Below, in pieces: positions 33,062-42,634 of a stretch of DNA of 53,580 nucleotides. The translations under genes and the position numbers were made by a program. The stretch lies in IMG/VR virus record IMGVR_UViG_3300044971_000957, positions 1 through 53,580 of that record. One strand, written 5' to 3'. Position 1 is the stretch's first letter; each line of letters opens with the position of its first letter. This stretch comes from a virus. The notes beneath the pieces are model-generated. The model was not told the origin of the DNA, ran no database searches, and was given only the letters and a program-made list of their open reading frames with translations.

Positions 33062-36000
33062 TATTTATTTCTTTTTAATTCTTCAATTTCCGCTTTCAAT
33101 TCTTTTATTGCCTCAACTAATACAGGTACTAATTTGGAGTAATCAATTGTTAAATAGTTTTCTCCAGATTTAGATTCGGGTGGTGTATCGGTTTTAGTTT
33201 CATTTGGTAAATATACCTTCATATCAAATGGTGCTAGTGATACAATATTAGGAAATACATTTTGTACTTCTTGCGCAGATAAACCCAATTGAGTTTTATC
33301 ATCGGTATATCCAAATGAATTTGCTAACTCATTATTTGTATAGTAAAATCCGTTTAATTGTGATATCTTATCAATTGCGTTAGTAATATTACCCAATTTT
33401 GTTTTTAATCTTTCATCAGAGTAATAAGCAGTAATATTTCCAGTTGCGGTAATTGCACCATTTACAGTTAATCCAGTTGCACCAAATGAACTTAATATGG
33501 TACCCGATGGAGTACCACCACCATCAGTAAATGCAATGAATGATGTATATGTACCCACAATACCAGCAACTGCTCCCAAATCGAATCGTGAATATCCTGC
33601 TAATGTCATAGCATTGGTATCAATTGCAATTGTATAATTTCCTCGAGCAGTACCAAAATAGGCCGATGAAGCTAACACATCACTCACATCAATAACATCT
33701 GCATTTACAGCGCCTGTTGATGATATTCTGAAATTTTTTGATGAAATCCATCCCTCTGATGATATTGTTACACTACCTGCCGCTGCGGTATAAGCACCAT
33801 TAGTACCCTTTGTTCCACTAAAAATTGAATTGGAATCTATAGTCCATCCACCAATACTTCCACCGGTTGAAGTTATATTACCACTTACACTTAAATTACC
33901 ACCAGTAAATGTTAATTTATCACCTAACGAAAATCTATTATTACTATCTACATAAAATGAAGTATTTGAATCACCATAAATACCATATGCACCACTACCA
34001 ATCCATATTCTACGATAATTATCAGCTGCTCCATCGGCTATATTTCTAGCATCTAAATAAATTGATGCAGCTGTATCATCGCCAACCCTAAATAATTTTT
34101 GTATATATCCAGCAGTTCCAGCAATTACCGGTGCAGATATAAAATTGTTTGTAATGAATGTAGTTGTACCAATATTGTAAGTACCGGCGGCCAATGCGTT
34201 TACAGTTGTCAATGCCGATGATAACGCAGTTGCTGCCGATTGAGATGCATATGTTTGTGTTGCCGCATCACCTCCAGTTACCGTTATCGCACCACTAATA
34301 TCCAAAGTACTGCCATTCCATCTTAAATAATTACCACCACTTCCTCTTAATGAAAAACGTGGTTCGTATGTTGCACCATTGTACATACCAGCAAATATAC
34401 CAATCTTATCATATCCAATTATAGTAGGGTGTGTAGATGGGTCATATTGAATTCCGTTTCCACCAACAGTTCCGTTTTGTCCAATTGCCATATAAGGGTC
34501 ATCTCTACCCCCAGCTAATACAATGTTTGCAAAAGGACTACCAGCATTGTTACCAATATTAATTGTATTTTTAACAAATGATTCATCGAATATTGCAATC
34601 TTAGCTGCCACAAAGAATTCTTGGTCACCTAAGTATTGCCACCATGCACTATCAACAGGTGATGGTGAGTAAACAGGTTCATGATATCCAGTTGCGGTAC
34701 CTGGTCCACTACCACTAATTGCCGCATAATATCTAGTGTTACCACCAGAGTTACCAGGGTCAGGCCAAATTACCGCATCTCTACGATAGTTTGTTGTTTC
34801 AACCGAACCTATGTAATTAGTAGTTTGATTCCACACACCTCTCATTACAATACCAGGTCCAGTGTCTCCTTCGTATTGAATTGCAATTGATTGTGTTTTA
34901 AAAGTTATTTGTTTTCCGTTTTCAAAATTAATTCTATAAACAATCTGTCCCGTTGGATTTCCAATCGGATTTACCCATCCTGCTAAATTACTAATAGTTG
35001 CGTTAGTACTACCATTCAATACACTACCACTAACTTTACTATCACCCAAAACTATATGATTTGATTTAGAATGAATAGTTACCTGATACTCACCTAATGA
35101 ACCTATATTATTTCCAAATGGGTCTTGTGATTGTGCACTAAAACCAGATGGTCTATGTGTTAGAGCTTCTCCACCTTTTGTTGCCGTTATTACTGCAGAT
35201 GTATTAGCTATTTCCAACTCACCAGAAACTTTATAAACAATAGAAGTGTTTTCGGGATTTACAACTGCGTTATATGCTTTAGTACCATCCCCAACACCAG
35301 CAATTGTTACAGAGGCTTGTGCTCTAATTGGTGCCGATGCTGAATTACTACCATCTCTTAATGTTACTTTCCAAGTTGCAACTTCACCAACAGCAACTGC
35401 ATCTTCAGGAGCTACATTTCTAGTTGCCGTAGTTTGTATTGGTGTTTGAGCTACATCATCTTTAAAAAATTGATAAAATCTAGAACCAGTTGTATTAAAT
35501 GCAGTTGCAACTAATGTAATACCATCTGTTGGATTAACTACTTGCCCATCCGAATCATAAGTTATAGTATATGCAGTTGATGTTAAATTAATAGTTCTAG
35601 CAGCAGTTGCAGCCACATTCTTCGTTATAGTTTGAGTTCTATTAAATACTGATGATGTAAATCTATGACCAGGTCCCAATGAATATGGAAATGCAATTAT
35701 ATTATAATTTACACTTGCCGATACATGTGGATAATTAAATAAACTAAATGATGCAGTTGCCGAATTAGTACCATTTCCCTGCAAAGTACTTATTGTAATA
35801 TTTTGAGTAGGTGTACTACCAAATTTAAAAGTACCAGGTGTTTCTGCTGAATTACTATTAAATGTTAAAAATTTACTACCTTCTCTTAATTGAATTGTAG
35901 TTTGTGCGGGAGCTAAAGTTGATACAAAACCATTCTCATCGGCATTTAATGTAATATTAGTTGGAGTTATTATTACATCAATTGGTGGAGGTCCATCAAC

Positions 36001-39000
36001 TGCTTTGGTATAGTTTTGAACAATACTTTGTGTGTAGATTGATGATGTATAGTACGGATGTATAATCAATGGATATGTTATACTACCACTTAAATCAGTA
36101 AGATTTGAAGATTGAGATACAATTAATGATGCAGTATATGGTATCCCAAATGATGATGTAAAGTGTACATTACCAGGTGTGATATTTTGTGAACTTATTG
36201 AGGATGATGCAATGTGGAATGTACCAGCTGCTCTACTTCCAGTAAATATCAAATATCTACTACCTTGTTTTAATTTAATATCAGTTATAGATGGTTTGTA
36301 ATCTAAAACAGTACCTTCTGCATTTGAGTTTAAGGTTACATTGGTAGGTACTACTTCAAATACAATACTCTCATCACCCGGCTTTCCTTCAGGTACAATT
36401 GTAAATGTCTTATCCAAACTTATAGATGATGATGTATAATCTTCGGTATAAGTTAATGTTACGGTTAATGTTTTACTTTGTGATAATGGTGAGTATATAT
36501 GATTAGAAACTGCTCTTGATGGTATTTCTCTTTTCTTTTCATCAATTGCTACTACTGAAATATTTGGATGAAATTTACCAGTTACATAATACATCCAATA
36601 TTCCGGCTCAAAATCTATGTTTAAAGACATTGATGGGAACACCTCAAATGATGCGGTAAATGGTTCTACGTTAGTTCCTCTTTTATAAAATGAACCCGTA
36701 ACACTTGCCGATACAGGTGTAAATATTGTTTGAGTTCTTGGATTGATAGTAAACGTATCCGTATTATATACCATAAATCCAGAATCCAAACCATCTTGCA
36801 AATCCTCTAAATTTATAGATGTCAATACAGATGCGGATGCTATAAAAGCAGGTTGTTGTGTTATTGAACCAGACGATAATATATAAACTACTCTTACTTT
36901 ATTTATAGAATCTCTATTGAATATTGCATTGTAGTTTATTTGTTTACTACCCAATTCCCCAACAGATAATCCTTTAATATAATTTTGATTGACTGCTTTT
37001 TGTAAATTGATAAACCTTTCAGGTTCGTTCAATGGGTCTAACGATGCTGACAATACGTGAAGTTGATAAGTAGGCCAGCCTTTTGGTTTTCCAATTGTAT
37101 CATTTAAAATAATCTCATTTATACCATCAATTCTAACCGCTTGAATTTCCAAAGAAGCAGTACTACTATTTCTGATTTGAGTTCCTCTATAAGGTCTAAT
37201 AATATAGTTTACACCACCAAATCCATCTAATACTTTTGTTATAATAATAGTATCAGTAAATCCTTCCACTTCACCGGTTATTTCTAAATATTGTACATTT
37301 TTATCACTTCTACTACCAGTAAAATTTCCAACAGTTAATACTACATTATCAGGATTTGTTTGATTTAAAACACCAGGATACTGCCCACCTGCATATTGTA
37401 AAGCCGTATGAGTACTTCCATCATAATCAAATGATTGAGATGTGTATCGTACAGAACCAGTTAATAAAGTTTTTACAACTTGAATGTTTATAGAAGTTGG
37501 GGGAACTGGATTTGAACCAGAATCAAATTGAAAATATAAAGATGATGGTAGTAATTGTAAACCTTTTCTAATTGTTTGTAAATTACCTCCGTTAAATGTT
37601 TTTGTTTCTTCTACATTTACAGGTATATAGTTGTTATTAATATCATAGAATTCAAAACGATATATAAATGTTTCCTCCGGTAATGTTCTTGGAACTGATT
37701 GTATAAATGTTATTTCATCGGGTGAAAATGAACTTTCTTGAGATGCTTTTAAACTAACATCAGACACATACCAATCGTTTCCACTAACTTCAAAATACAA
37801 ACTAGCAGTTGCCATTTGTTGGGCAATTATATTTTTAGTTACAGTTGATTTTTGTAAAACTGCCGTTTGTGCTGGTACAGCTATTATTTGTTGTTCTACT
37901 TGTACTTTACCGTTTGTACCATCTCTAGAACCACTTAAAAATGCTTTAATATAACCATTACCAGTTGATGTTTCACTTCTAACTTTAAAATCCAAAGTAT
38001 ATTCAACATCTTCGGTAATTGATATTGATTTTGATGTATGGAATTTGTAAACCGAAGAATTACTATTTAATTTAACCGAATTATATAAATAACTTTGATT
38101 AAATGTTGCTGTTAAATTATTAGAAGATGTTACCCAATAATCTTTAATAATATCCGATGTAAATATTCCGTAGTTTTCTTGATTTTTAGTTGGTATATCC
38201 AAATCCAAAAGTAATTCATTTGCTTCCAATTGAATTTCTTGAATAAATTGAAAGTCGGATAAGTCTGATTGCGATTTTCTAAATACTTTAACTCTAGCAA
38301 CATCTCCTACAAATGATGTTAAATCAGTAAGACTTATTTTTGCAAATGAACCAGTTAATGCAGTTGCTAAATCATTAACACCTTCTAAATAATTAAAAGT
38401 TGTAGTATATGGTGCACTTACAAATGGCTGAACCAATCCATTGGAATCTGTGTATGGATTTGTTACAACTAATTGAGTTTTATTTATTATATCATCTGCA
38501 GTTGTTGTATATCCCAATGATGGTACACTTATAGTATTTCCAACAACCGAACTACTCCAAGCATTATATACACCATTATCGGTTATAGTTAATAAATAGG
38601 ATGTTGGTAAACTATATTCGGATAATGGTTGATTTTCTAATGGTGCTAATGGAATACCACTAACAGTACCATTATTTGTTTTTTGAGCAACTACATTTGA
38701 ATATAATGGTTTTATTAATTCTGTAATTGATACTTGAGGTCTTTTATAAAATCTAACTCTATCTTCGTTTGCTATTAAACGATTTACTTTAAATTCTTTT
38801 TGCCATTTTACATTATAAATACCTTTCCATTCTTCTGGTATTGGTTGTACATTTCCTTCACTATCTATATAAGTTTTTAATTCTCCTAATATAGTTATGT
38901 TGGCAATACCAATTGGAGTATCCTCATAAATGTAAACAGCTACTAATTTAGATAGTCCTTCATAATATTCAGGTATACCATCACCTGGTTCATAATAAAT

Positions 39001-39231
39001 TGGATTACCATTTACATCTATTATTTCTATTTTTATTTCAGTAGATTCTAATAAATGTTCAGAACCTTCAATAAGAAATCCGTTTTTACCACCTGTAAAT
39101 GTATCTTTAAATTCAGATATTCTAAAATATATTGATGATGGTAACTGGTCTGTGACAAAAGTACCATATTCAGTTAATTGTGGCTGTAAATTTGTTGTTT
39201 GGTTACTAGCGTATTTTTTAATTCTTGCCAT
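33061..39231 (-). CDS. Large tail fibre with C-terminal S74 intramolecular chaperone
   Basis: 2056 residues, the largest gene of the window. The N-terminal 200 residues (SIYFRISEFKDTFTGGKNGF, EFKVNRLIANEDRVRFYKRP) look like an attachment domain. The long middle is made of repeating beta/immunoglobulin-like modules; one unit ending with (I/V)TPTN(I/V)TLNA recurs at least twice. Near the end are IGGWTIDSNSIFSGTKGTNG and RISSTGAVNADVIDVSDV, typical of side fibres. The last 119 residues start with SDERLK (Ser1938) and continue with LGLSAQEVQNVFP and a terminal coiled coil, the S74 endosialidase-type chaperone that trimerises the fibre and then cuts itself off before that Ser. It starts its own unit with an ATATTTAT box 23 nt upstream. 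Confidence 0.5.
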   Translation of the reverse strand: MARIKKYASNQTTNLQPQLTEYGTFVTDQLPSSIYFRISEFKDTFTGGKNGFLIEGSEHLLESTEIKIEIIDVNGNPIYYEPGDGIPEYYEGLSKLVAVYIYEDTPIGIANITILGELKTYIDSEGNVQPIPEEWKGIYNVKWQKEFKVNRLIANEDRVRFYKRPQVSITELIKPLYSNVVAQKTNNGTVSGIPLAPLENQPLSEYSLPTSYLLTITDNGVYNAWSSSVVGNTISVPSLGYTTTADDIINKTQLVVTNPYTDSNGLVQPFVSAPYTTTFNYLEGVNDLATALTGSFAKISLTDLTSFVGDVARVKVFRKSQSDLSDFQFIQEIQLEANELLLDLDIPTKNQENYGIFTSDIIKDYWVTSSNNLTATFNQSYLYNSVKLNSNSSVYKFHTSKSISITEDVEYTLDFKVRSETSTGNGYIKAFLSGSRDGTNGKVQVEQQIIAVPAQTAVLQKSTVTKNIIAQQMATASLYFEVSGNDWYVSDVSLKASQESSFSPDEITFIQSVPRTLPEETFIYRFEFYDINNNYIPVNVEETKTFNGGNLQTIRKGLQLLPSSLYFQFDSGSNPVPPTSINIQVVKTLLTGSVRYTSQSFDYDGSTHTALQYAGGQYPGVLNQTNPDNVVLTVGNFTGSRSDKNVQYLEITGEVEGFTDTIIITKVLDGFGGVNYIIRPYRGTQIRNSSTASLEIQAVRIDGINEIILNDTIGKPKGWPTYQLHVLSASLDPLNEPERFINLQKAVNQNYIKGLSVGELGSKQINYNAIFNRDSINKVRVVYILSSGSITQQPAFIASASVLTSINLEDLQDGLDSGFMVYNTDTFTINPRTQTIFTPVSASVTGSFYKRGTNVEPFTASFEVFPSMSLNIDFEPEYWMYYVTGKFHPNISVVAIDEKKREIPSRAVSNHIYSPLSQSKTLTVTLTYTEDYTSSSISLDKTFTIVPEGKPGDESIVFEVVPTNVTLNSNAEGTVLDYKPSITDIKLKQGSRYLIFTGSRAAGTFHIASSSISSQNITPGNVHFTSSFGIPYTASLIVSQSSNLTDLSGSITYPLIIHPYYTSSIYTQSIVQNYTKAVDGPPPIDVIITPTNITLNADENGFVSTLAPAQTTIQLREGSKFLTFNSNSAETPGTFKFGSTPTQNITISTLQGNGTNSATASFSLFNYPHVSASVNYNIIAFPYSLGPGHRFTSSVFNRTQTITKNVAATAARTINLTSTAYTITYDSDGQVVNPTDGITLVATAFNTTGSRFYQFFKDDVAQTPIQTTATRNVAPEDAVAVGEVATWKVTLRDGSNSASAPIRAQASVTIAGVGDGTKAYNAVVNPENTSIVYKVSGELEIANTSAVITATKGGEALTHRPSGFSAQSQDPFGNNIGSLGEYQVTIHSKSNHIVLGDSKVSGSVLNGSTNATISNLAGWVNPIGNPTGQIVYRINFENGKQITFKTQSIAIQYEGDTGPGIVMRGVWNQTTNYIGSVETTNYRRDAVIWPDPGNSGGNTRYYAAISGSGPGTATGYHEPVYSPSPVDSAWWQYLGDQEFFVAAKIAIFDESFVKNTINIGNNAGSPFANIVLAGGRDDPYMAIGQNGTVGGNGIQYDPSTHPTIIGYDKIGIFAGMYNGATYEPRFSLRGSGGNYLRWNGSTLDISGAITVTGGDAATQTYASQSAATALSSALTTVNALAAGTYNIGTTTFITNNFISAPVIAGTAGYIQKLFRVGDDTAASIYLDARNIADGAADNYRRIWIGSGAYGIYGDSNTSFYVDSNNRFSLGDKLTFTGGNLSVSGNITSTGGSIGGWTIDSNSIFSGTKGTNGAYTAAAGSVTISSEGWISSKNFRISSTGAVNADVIDVSDVLASSAYFGTARGNYTIAIDTNAMTLAGYSRFDLGAVAGIVGTYTSFIAFTDGGGTPSGTILSSFGATGLTVNGAITATGNITAYYSDERLKTKLGNITNAIDKISQLNGFYYTNNELANSFGYTDDKTQLGLSAQEVQNVFPNIVSLAPFDMKVYLPNETKTDTPPESKSGENYLTIDYSKLVPVLVEAIKELKAEIEELKRNK

Positions 39232-39253
39232 TGAAATTTCTATTAGTTCTCAA

Positions 39254-39261
39254 TATAAATA
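39254..39261 (-). promoter_or_regulatory. Late-type promoter box upstream of the large fibre gene
   Basis: Minus strand AATATTTATA, 23 nt before the ATG at 39231, in the divergent region shared with the ribbon-helix-helix gene. Confidence 0.5.
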
Positions 39262-39266
39262 TTACG

Positions 39267-39278
39267 ATAAATATTTAT
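39267..39278. promoter_or_regulatory. Palindrome in the divergent fibre / ribbon-helix-helix region
   Basis: Perfect 12-bp palindrome ATAAATATTTAT between the two divergent genes. It contains an ATATTTAT box in both directions and may be an operator of the adjacent ribbon-helix-helix protein; this is inferred. Confidence 0.5.
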
Positions 39279-39333
39279 GTTAATACTTATCTAAAGAAAT
39301 ATAAATAAAATTAAAGAAAGTTAAATAATCGTT

Positions 39334-39501
39334 ATGAAAAAATATGCAATGATACAAATTGATGCAGAAGTACATCTTATGTTAAAAGAATTTTGTAAAG
39401 ATAAAGGTTATAAATTAAATGGTTTAGTTGAAGCTTTGATAAAAGAAAAAGTATTACCAAAACCTCAACCAAAAAATATATTACCTTCTGTTAAAAATTA
39501 A
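39334..39501 (+). CDS. Ribbon-helix-helix type small DNA-binding protein
   Basis: 55 residues on the plus strand, the only plus-strand gene I support. The start MKKYAMIQIDAEVHLMLKEF, then CKDKGYKLNGLVEALIKEKV, has the short beta strand plus two helices of the Arc/CopG ribbon-helix-helix fold, followed by a Pro/Lys-rich tail. Such proteins act as dimeric repressors. The gene is divergent from the large fibre gene across 102 nt that contain a 12-bp palindrome, and its 3' end overlaps the 3' end of the nuclease gene by 11 nt. Coding potential is supported by the match to the fold and by its clean start and stop, but the gene is very short. Confidence 0.5.
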   Translation: MKKYAMIQIDAEVHLMLKEFCKDKGYKLNGLVEALIKEKVLPKPQPKNILPSVKN

Positions 39502-42500
39502 TCTTACTAAACCCATTATCTTTTTTGATTTCAATTAAACCATCTACAATATCTCTCATTTGTTCTAAATGCGAAATCATCCAAATGAAATCAAATTGAG
39601 TTTTGAGATATTGCATCATCATAAATAGGGATGACAGGTTATCACTATCTAACGTACCAAATCCCTCATCGATTACTAAGAAGTTTGGACGAGGTAAGTT
39701 ACATATGTTAATAAGTGCAACTCTAATTGCCAATCCACTAACAAACTTCTCCATACCACTACACATTTCCAATGCCCATTCCTGGTCATCGTAAACTATC
39801 TTAGCGTTGATGTTCTTACCATCCGTATCCATTACGATTCCAAAATCAACAACCTGTCCTAATATGTTGTTAATTTCCTCTTCGATTACAGGCAGAGCCT
39901 TAGTAATCAATTCGTATGGAATTCCATCTCTCTTAACCGCATCTAAATAAAATGTGTACAATTGATTCTTTGTTTCCAAATCCTTAACCTCCCCCATCTT
40001 AGCTTTCATATCTTTGATAAATGTGTTAATAGAACCGGTATCGGATGATAACTTTAAAAGTTTCTTTTTAGCACTTTCTATCTTACCCTCAATTTCTTTT
40101 TTAGATGTTGTTAGTTCTGATATTTTAGTTTGTATCTCTTTGTTTTTAGAAATGGTTTCCAAATTATCATTGTAACGTTGGATATCCCCCTCAACTCCTT
40201 CCAATTGATGTTGGAATAGTTGTAGTTGAGTTTCCATCTGCTCTAACTCCAATTTGGTACTATCGCATAATGTGTTACCTTTCTTTTGTTTTTCGGTTAA
40301 AGAAATCCACAAATCATATTGAGATTTAACATCCTTTAATGATTGTAGATTTTGAGTAATTGTTTTTGAACCTCTTTCCAATTCTTCCAATACAATCAAC
40401 TGCTCCCCAACTATCTTTTCAGTTTCCTTTGCATCCTTTACGAATACGTTGTTCATACAAAAGTTACAATTAGGGTCATACTCATGCTTTTCTAAATGAG
40501 ATAACTTTTCTTTGTTGGCATCCAATGATATGTGTAACTTATCAATAGAGTGTAGTGATGATGTGTATGTGGATTGTAGAGTTGTAAATTTTGTGTACAT
40601 ATAATCAATTGCAGTATCATCATACAATTTACTTTCTTCAATACCCTCTCCAATTTGTTTTAATGCAGATTCATACTCTTCCAACTTAGATGCCTTATCT
40701 GTCATCTTTTCAATCTGCTTCTCAATGTTTTGGTCTAAATTTGATTTTTTGGTATTCAAACTATCAATGTTTAAATTACCATCCATTGGAGTCAATTGTT
40801 GTGATAACTGGATAATTTCTTTTTCCAACTCACTCTTTTCAGTTTCCAACTCTTTAGATTCAGTATCCAATGTATCAAACTCTTCTTTCTTTTCTTTGAG
40901 TTCACTTTGTTTTTCTGCTAATTCGGAAGTAAAATCGGTCCTCTTAAAATTTCTAATAAGTGTTGTTACCTCTTTAATATCTTCACTAGCCGTTTCATAT
41001 AATTTATCAAAGATAGTTAATCCCATAAATTGAGAAAGTAATTCCTTTCTTTCACTTTGAGATTTATCAATGAATAGGGCGTTGTTTCCTTGCAATGATA
41101 AGGCAGTTAGTACAAAATCTTCATACCTACCAACATATTGTTCAATGATGTTATTGGTATCTCTACGTTCCGTTCCATTTAGAATTTCCGTACCATCACC
41201 ATTCTCTTTCCAAAATTGTACATCTACCTTAACACTCTTACCTTTACTCACTGTCTTTGCTTCCCTTTGAATAAAGTACCTTACCCCATCAATCTCAATC
41301 TCCAACTTACAACTAAAGGTATCCTTACGATTGTTTAGAATGTTTCCTGCTTTGAATGCTCTACTACACTTATCAAAAAGGCAGAATGATATTGCATCAA
41401 ATAGTGAGGATTTACCAGCTGCGTTTGGTGCAAACAATCCCATCAATCCACCTACCTTATCAAAGTTAATTACATTATCCTCCCCATACGAAAACATATT
41501 ACTGAATTCAAATCTTACAGGTTTCCAATGAATGTTTCTATGAATATCTTCCGTTACGATTCTACTATTTACATCTCTATTTATCGTTTCTAAGCCCTTC
41601 AAATCCTCTTCGGTAGTATATGGCATCATTCGTTTAACATACTCCGATATGAGAGAGTTCTGGTGGTTAATATCCGATATATCTTCGAAGTCCAACTTAC
41701 TACTTCTATTACCCGTCTTACTCTTTGAGAATGAGTCTGTCCGAATGATTGTGAAGTCATCTACGTTGTACTTCATCTTAATTTCCGTTACCACTCTTTT
41801 AGTATCCGCAGTATCGGTGTTGGATAACTTAACTCTCAATCGAGGTTTTAATGGCATATCCGTTACATCCGGCACAATACCATTATCCACATTCATAGTG
41901 TAGTATCCGTATTCGTTTTGGATATCAACCTCTTCATAGTTTAGAGTATCCATATCCCAAACTACAAATCCGTGCTTATCTAAACTCTCTCCAAAGTTTT
42001 GTTGTACCAATGAACCAGCATATACAATCTTACATCCAGCTTCCGATATGATTTCTTGTCTCTTATGAATATCACCTAATAGAGCCAAATCAAACCCATC
42101 AAATATCTCCGGCTTAAAGTGTCTACTACTTACCACATATCCTACATCGGTTGTGGATGTATCTAATGGTCCGTGAAATAGTGCAATCTTTTTGTTACCA
42201 AATAGTTTATCTGCTGTAATCCAATTATCTCTTTTATCAAAAATAGAGAATACTGAAAAATCAATTCCTCCAATTGAATATACTTGCGTATCTCTAAGGT
42301 AATGAAAGTTTGGTAGATTCAATGCATCTACGATTGGAGTCAGAACATCCAATCTATCGGAGTTGTTCATATTACAATCGTGATTTCCCGCAATAAGGAT
42401 AGTTTCACAATGCTTAGAACACTCCGTAAATAACCAACTAATTTCTTTTAATAATTCAGGACTCATTTCCAATTTAGCATGGGCAATATCTCCAGCTAAA

Positions 42501-42634
42501 TAAATGAGTGAATCTTCAGTTCCCCTCTTACGAATCTCCTCAAACATTTTTTCAAATACTTGTCTATATTCGTTGTGTCTTTTTACATTACGGATATGAA
42601 CATCTGCAATGTGATATATTCTTTTTATACTCAT
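39491..42634 (-). CDS. SbcD-SbcC (Mre11-Rad50, gp47-gp46 type) nuclease-ATPase in one polypeptide
   Basis: 1047 residues. Residues 1-300 are an Mre11/SbcD phosphodiesterase with all metal motifs: ADVH (10-13), AGDIAH (47-52), AGNHDC (82-87), LFHG (152-155) and LGDIHKR (186-192). From about 370 on it is Rad50/SbcC: Walker A APNAAGKSS (402-410), a coiled coil, the zinc hook CNFC (723-726), a second coiled coil, the signature SGMEKFVSGLA (959-969), Walker B FLVIDEGFGTLD (985-996) and the His switch SH (1021-1022). T4 has these as separate genes 47 and 46; here one chain carries both, with no frameshift needed. It resects DNA ends for recombination-dependent replication and repair. It overlaps the primase gene by four bases (ATGA), so the two are translated together. 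Confidence 0.5.
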   Translation of the reverse strand: MSIKRIYHIADVHIRNVKRHNEYRQVFEKMFEEIRKRGTEDSLIYLAGDIAHAKLEMSPELLKEISWLFTECSKHCETILIAGNHDCNMNNSDRLDVLTPIVDALNLPNFHYLRDTQVYSIGGIDFSVFSIFDKRDNWITADKLFGNKKIALFHGPLDTSTTDVGYVVSSRHFKPEIFDGFDLALLGDIHKRQEIISEAGCKIVYAGSLVQQNFGESLDKHGFVVWDMDTLNYEEVDIQNEYGYYTMNVDNGIVPDVTDMPLKPRLRVKLSNTDTADTKRVVTEIKMKYNVDDFTIIRTDSFSKSKTGNRSSKLDFEDISDINHQNSLISEYVKRMMPYTTEEDLKGLETINRDVNSRIVTEDIHRNIHWKPVRFEFSNMFSYGEDNVINFDKVGGLMGLFAPNAAGKSSLFDAISFCLFDKCSRAFKAGNILNNRKDTFSCKLEIEIDGVRYFIQREAKTVSKGKSVKVDVQFWKENGDGTEILNGTERRDTNNIIEQYVGRYEDFVLTALSLQGNNALFIDKSQSERKELLSQFMGLTIFDKLYETASEDIKEVTTLIRNFKRTDFTSELAEKQSELKEKKEEFDTLDTESKELETEKSELEKEIIQLSQQLTPMDGNLNIDSLNTKKSNLDQNIEKQIEKMTDKASKLEEYESALKQIGEGIEESKLYDDTAIDYMYTKFTTLQSTYTSSLHSIDKLHISLDANKEKLSHLEKHEYDPNCNFCMNNVFVKDAKETEKIVGEQLIVLEELERGSKTITQNLQSLKDVKSQYDLWISLTEKQKKGNTLCDSTKLELEQMETQLQLFQHQLEGVEGDIQRYNDNLETISKNKEIQTKISELTTSKKEIEGKIESAKKKLLKLSSDTGSINTFIKDMKAKMGEVKDLETKNQLYTFYLDAVKRDGIPYELITKALPVIEEEINNILGQVVDFGIVMDTDGKNINAKIVYDDQEWALEMCSGMEKFVSGLAIRVALINICNLPRPNFLVIDEGFGTLDSDNLSSLFMMMQYLKTQFDFIWMISHLEQMRDIVDGLIEIKKDNGFSKINF

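Noticed and set aside
39300-39307. TATAAATA before the plus-strand gene as a T4-type late promoter
   Set aside because: The match to T4 is exact and well placed, but all other boxes in this genome read the opposite orientation on the coding strand and the region is very AT-rich, so a single match is not enough.
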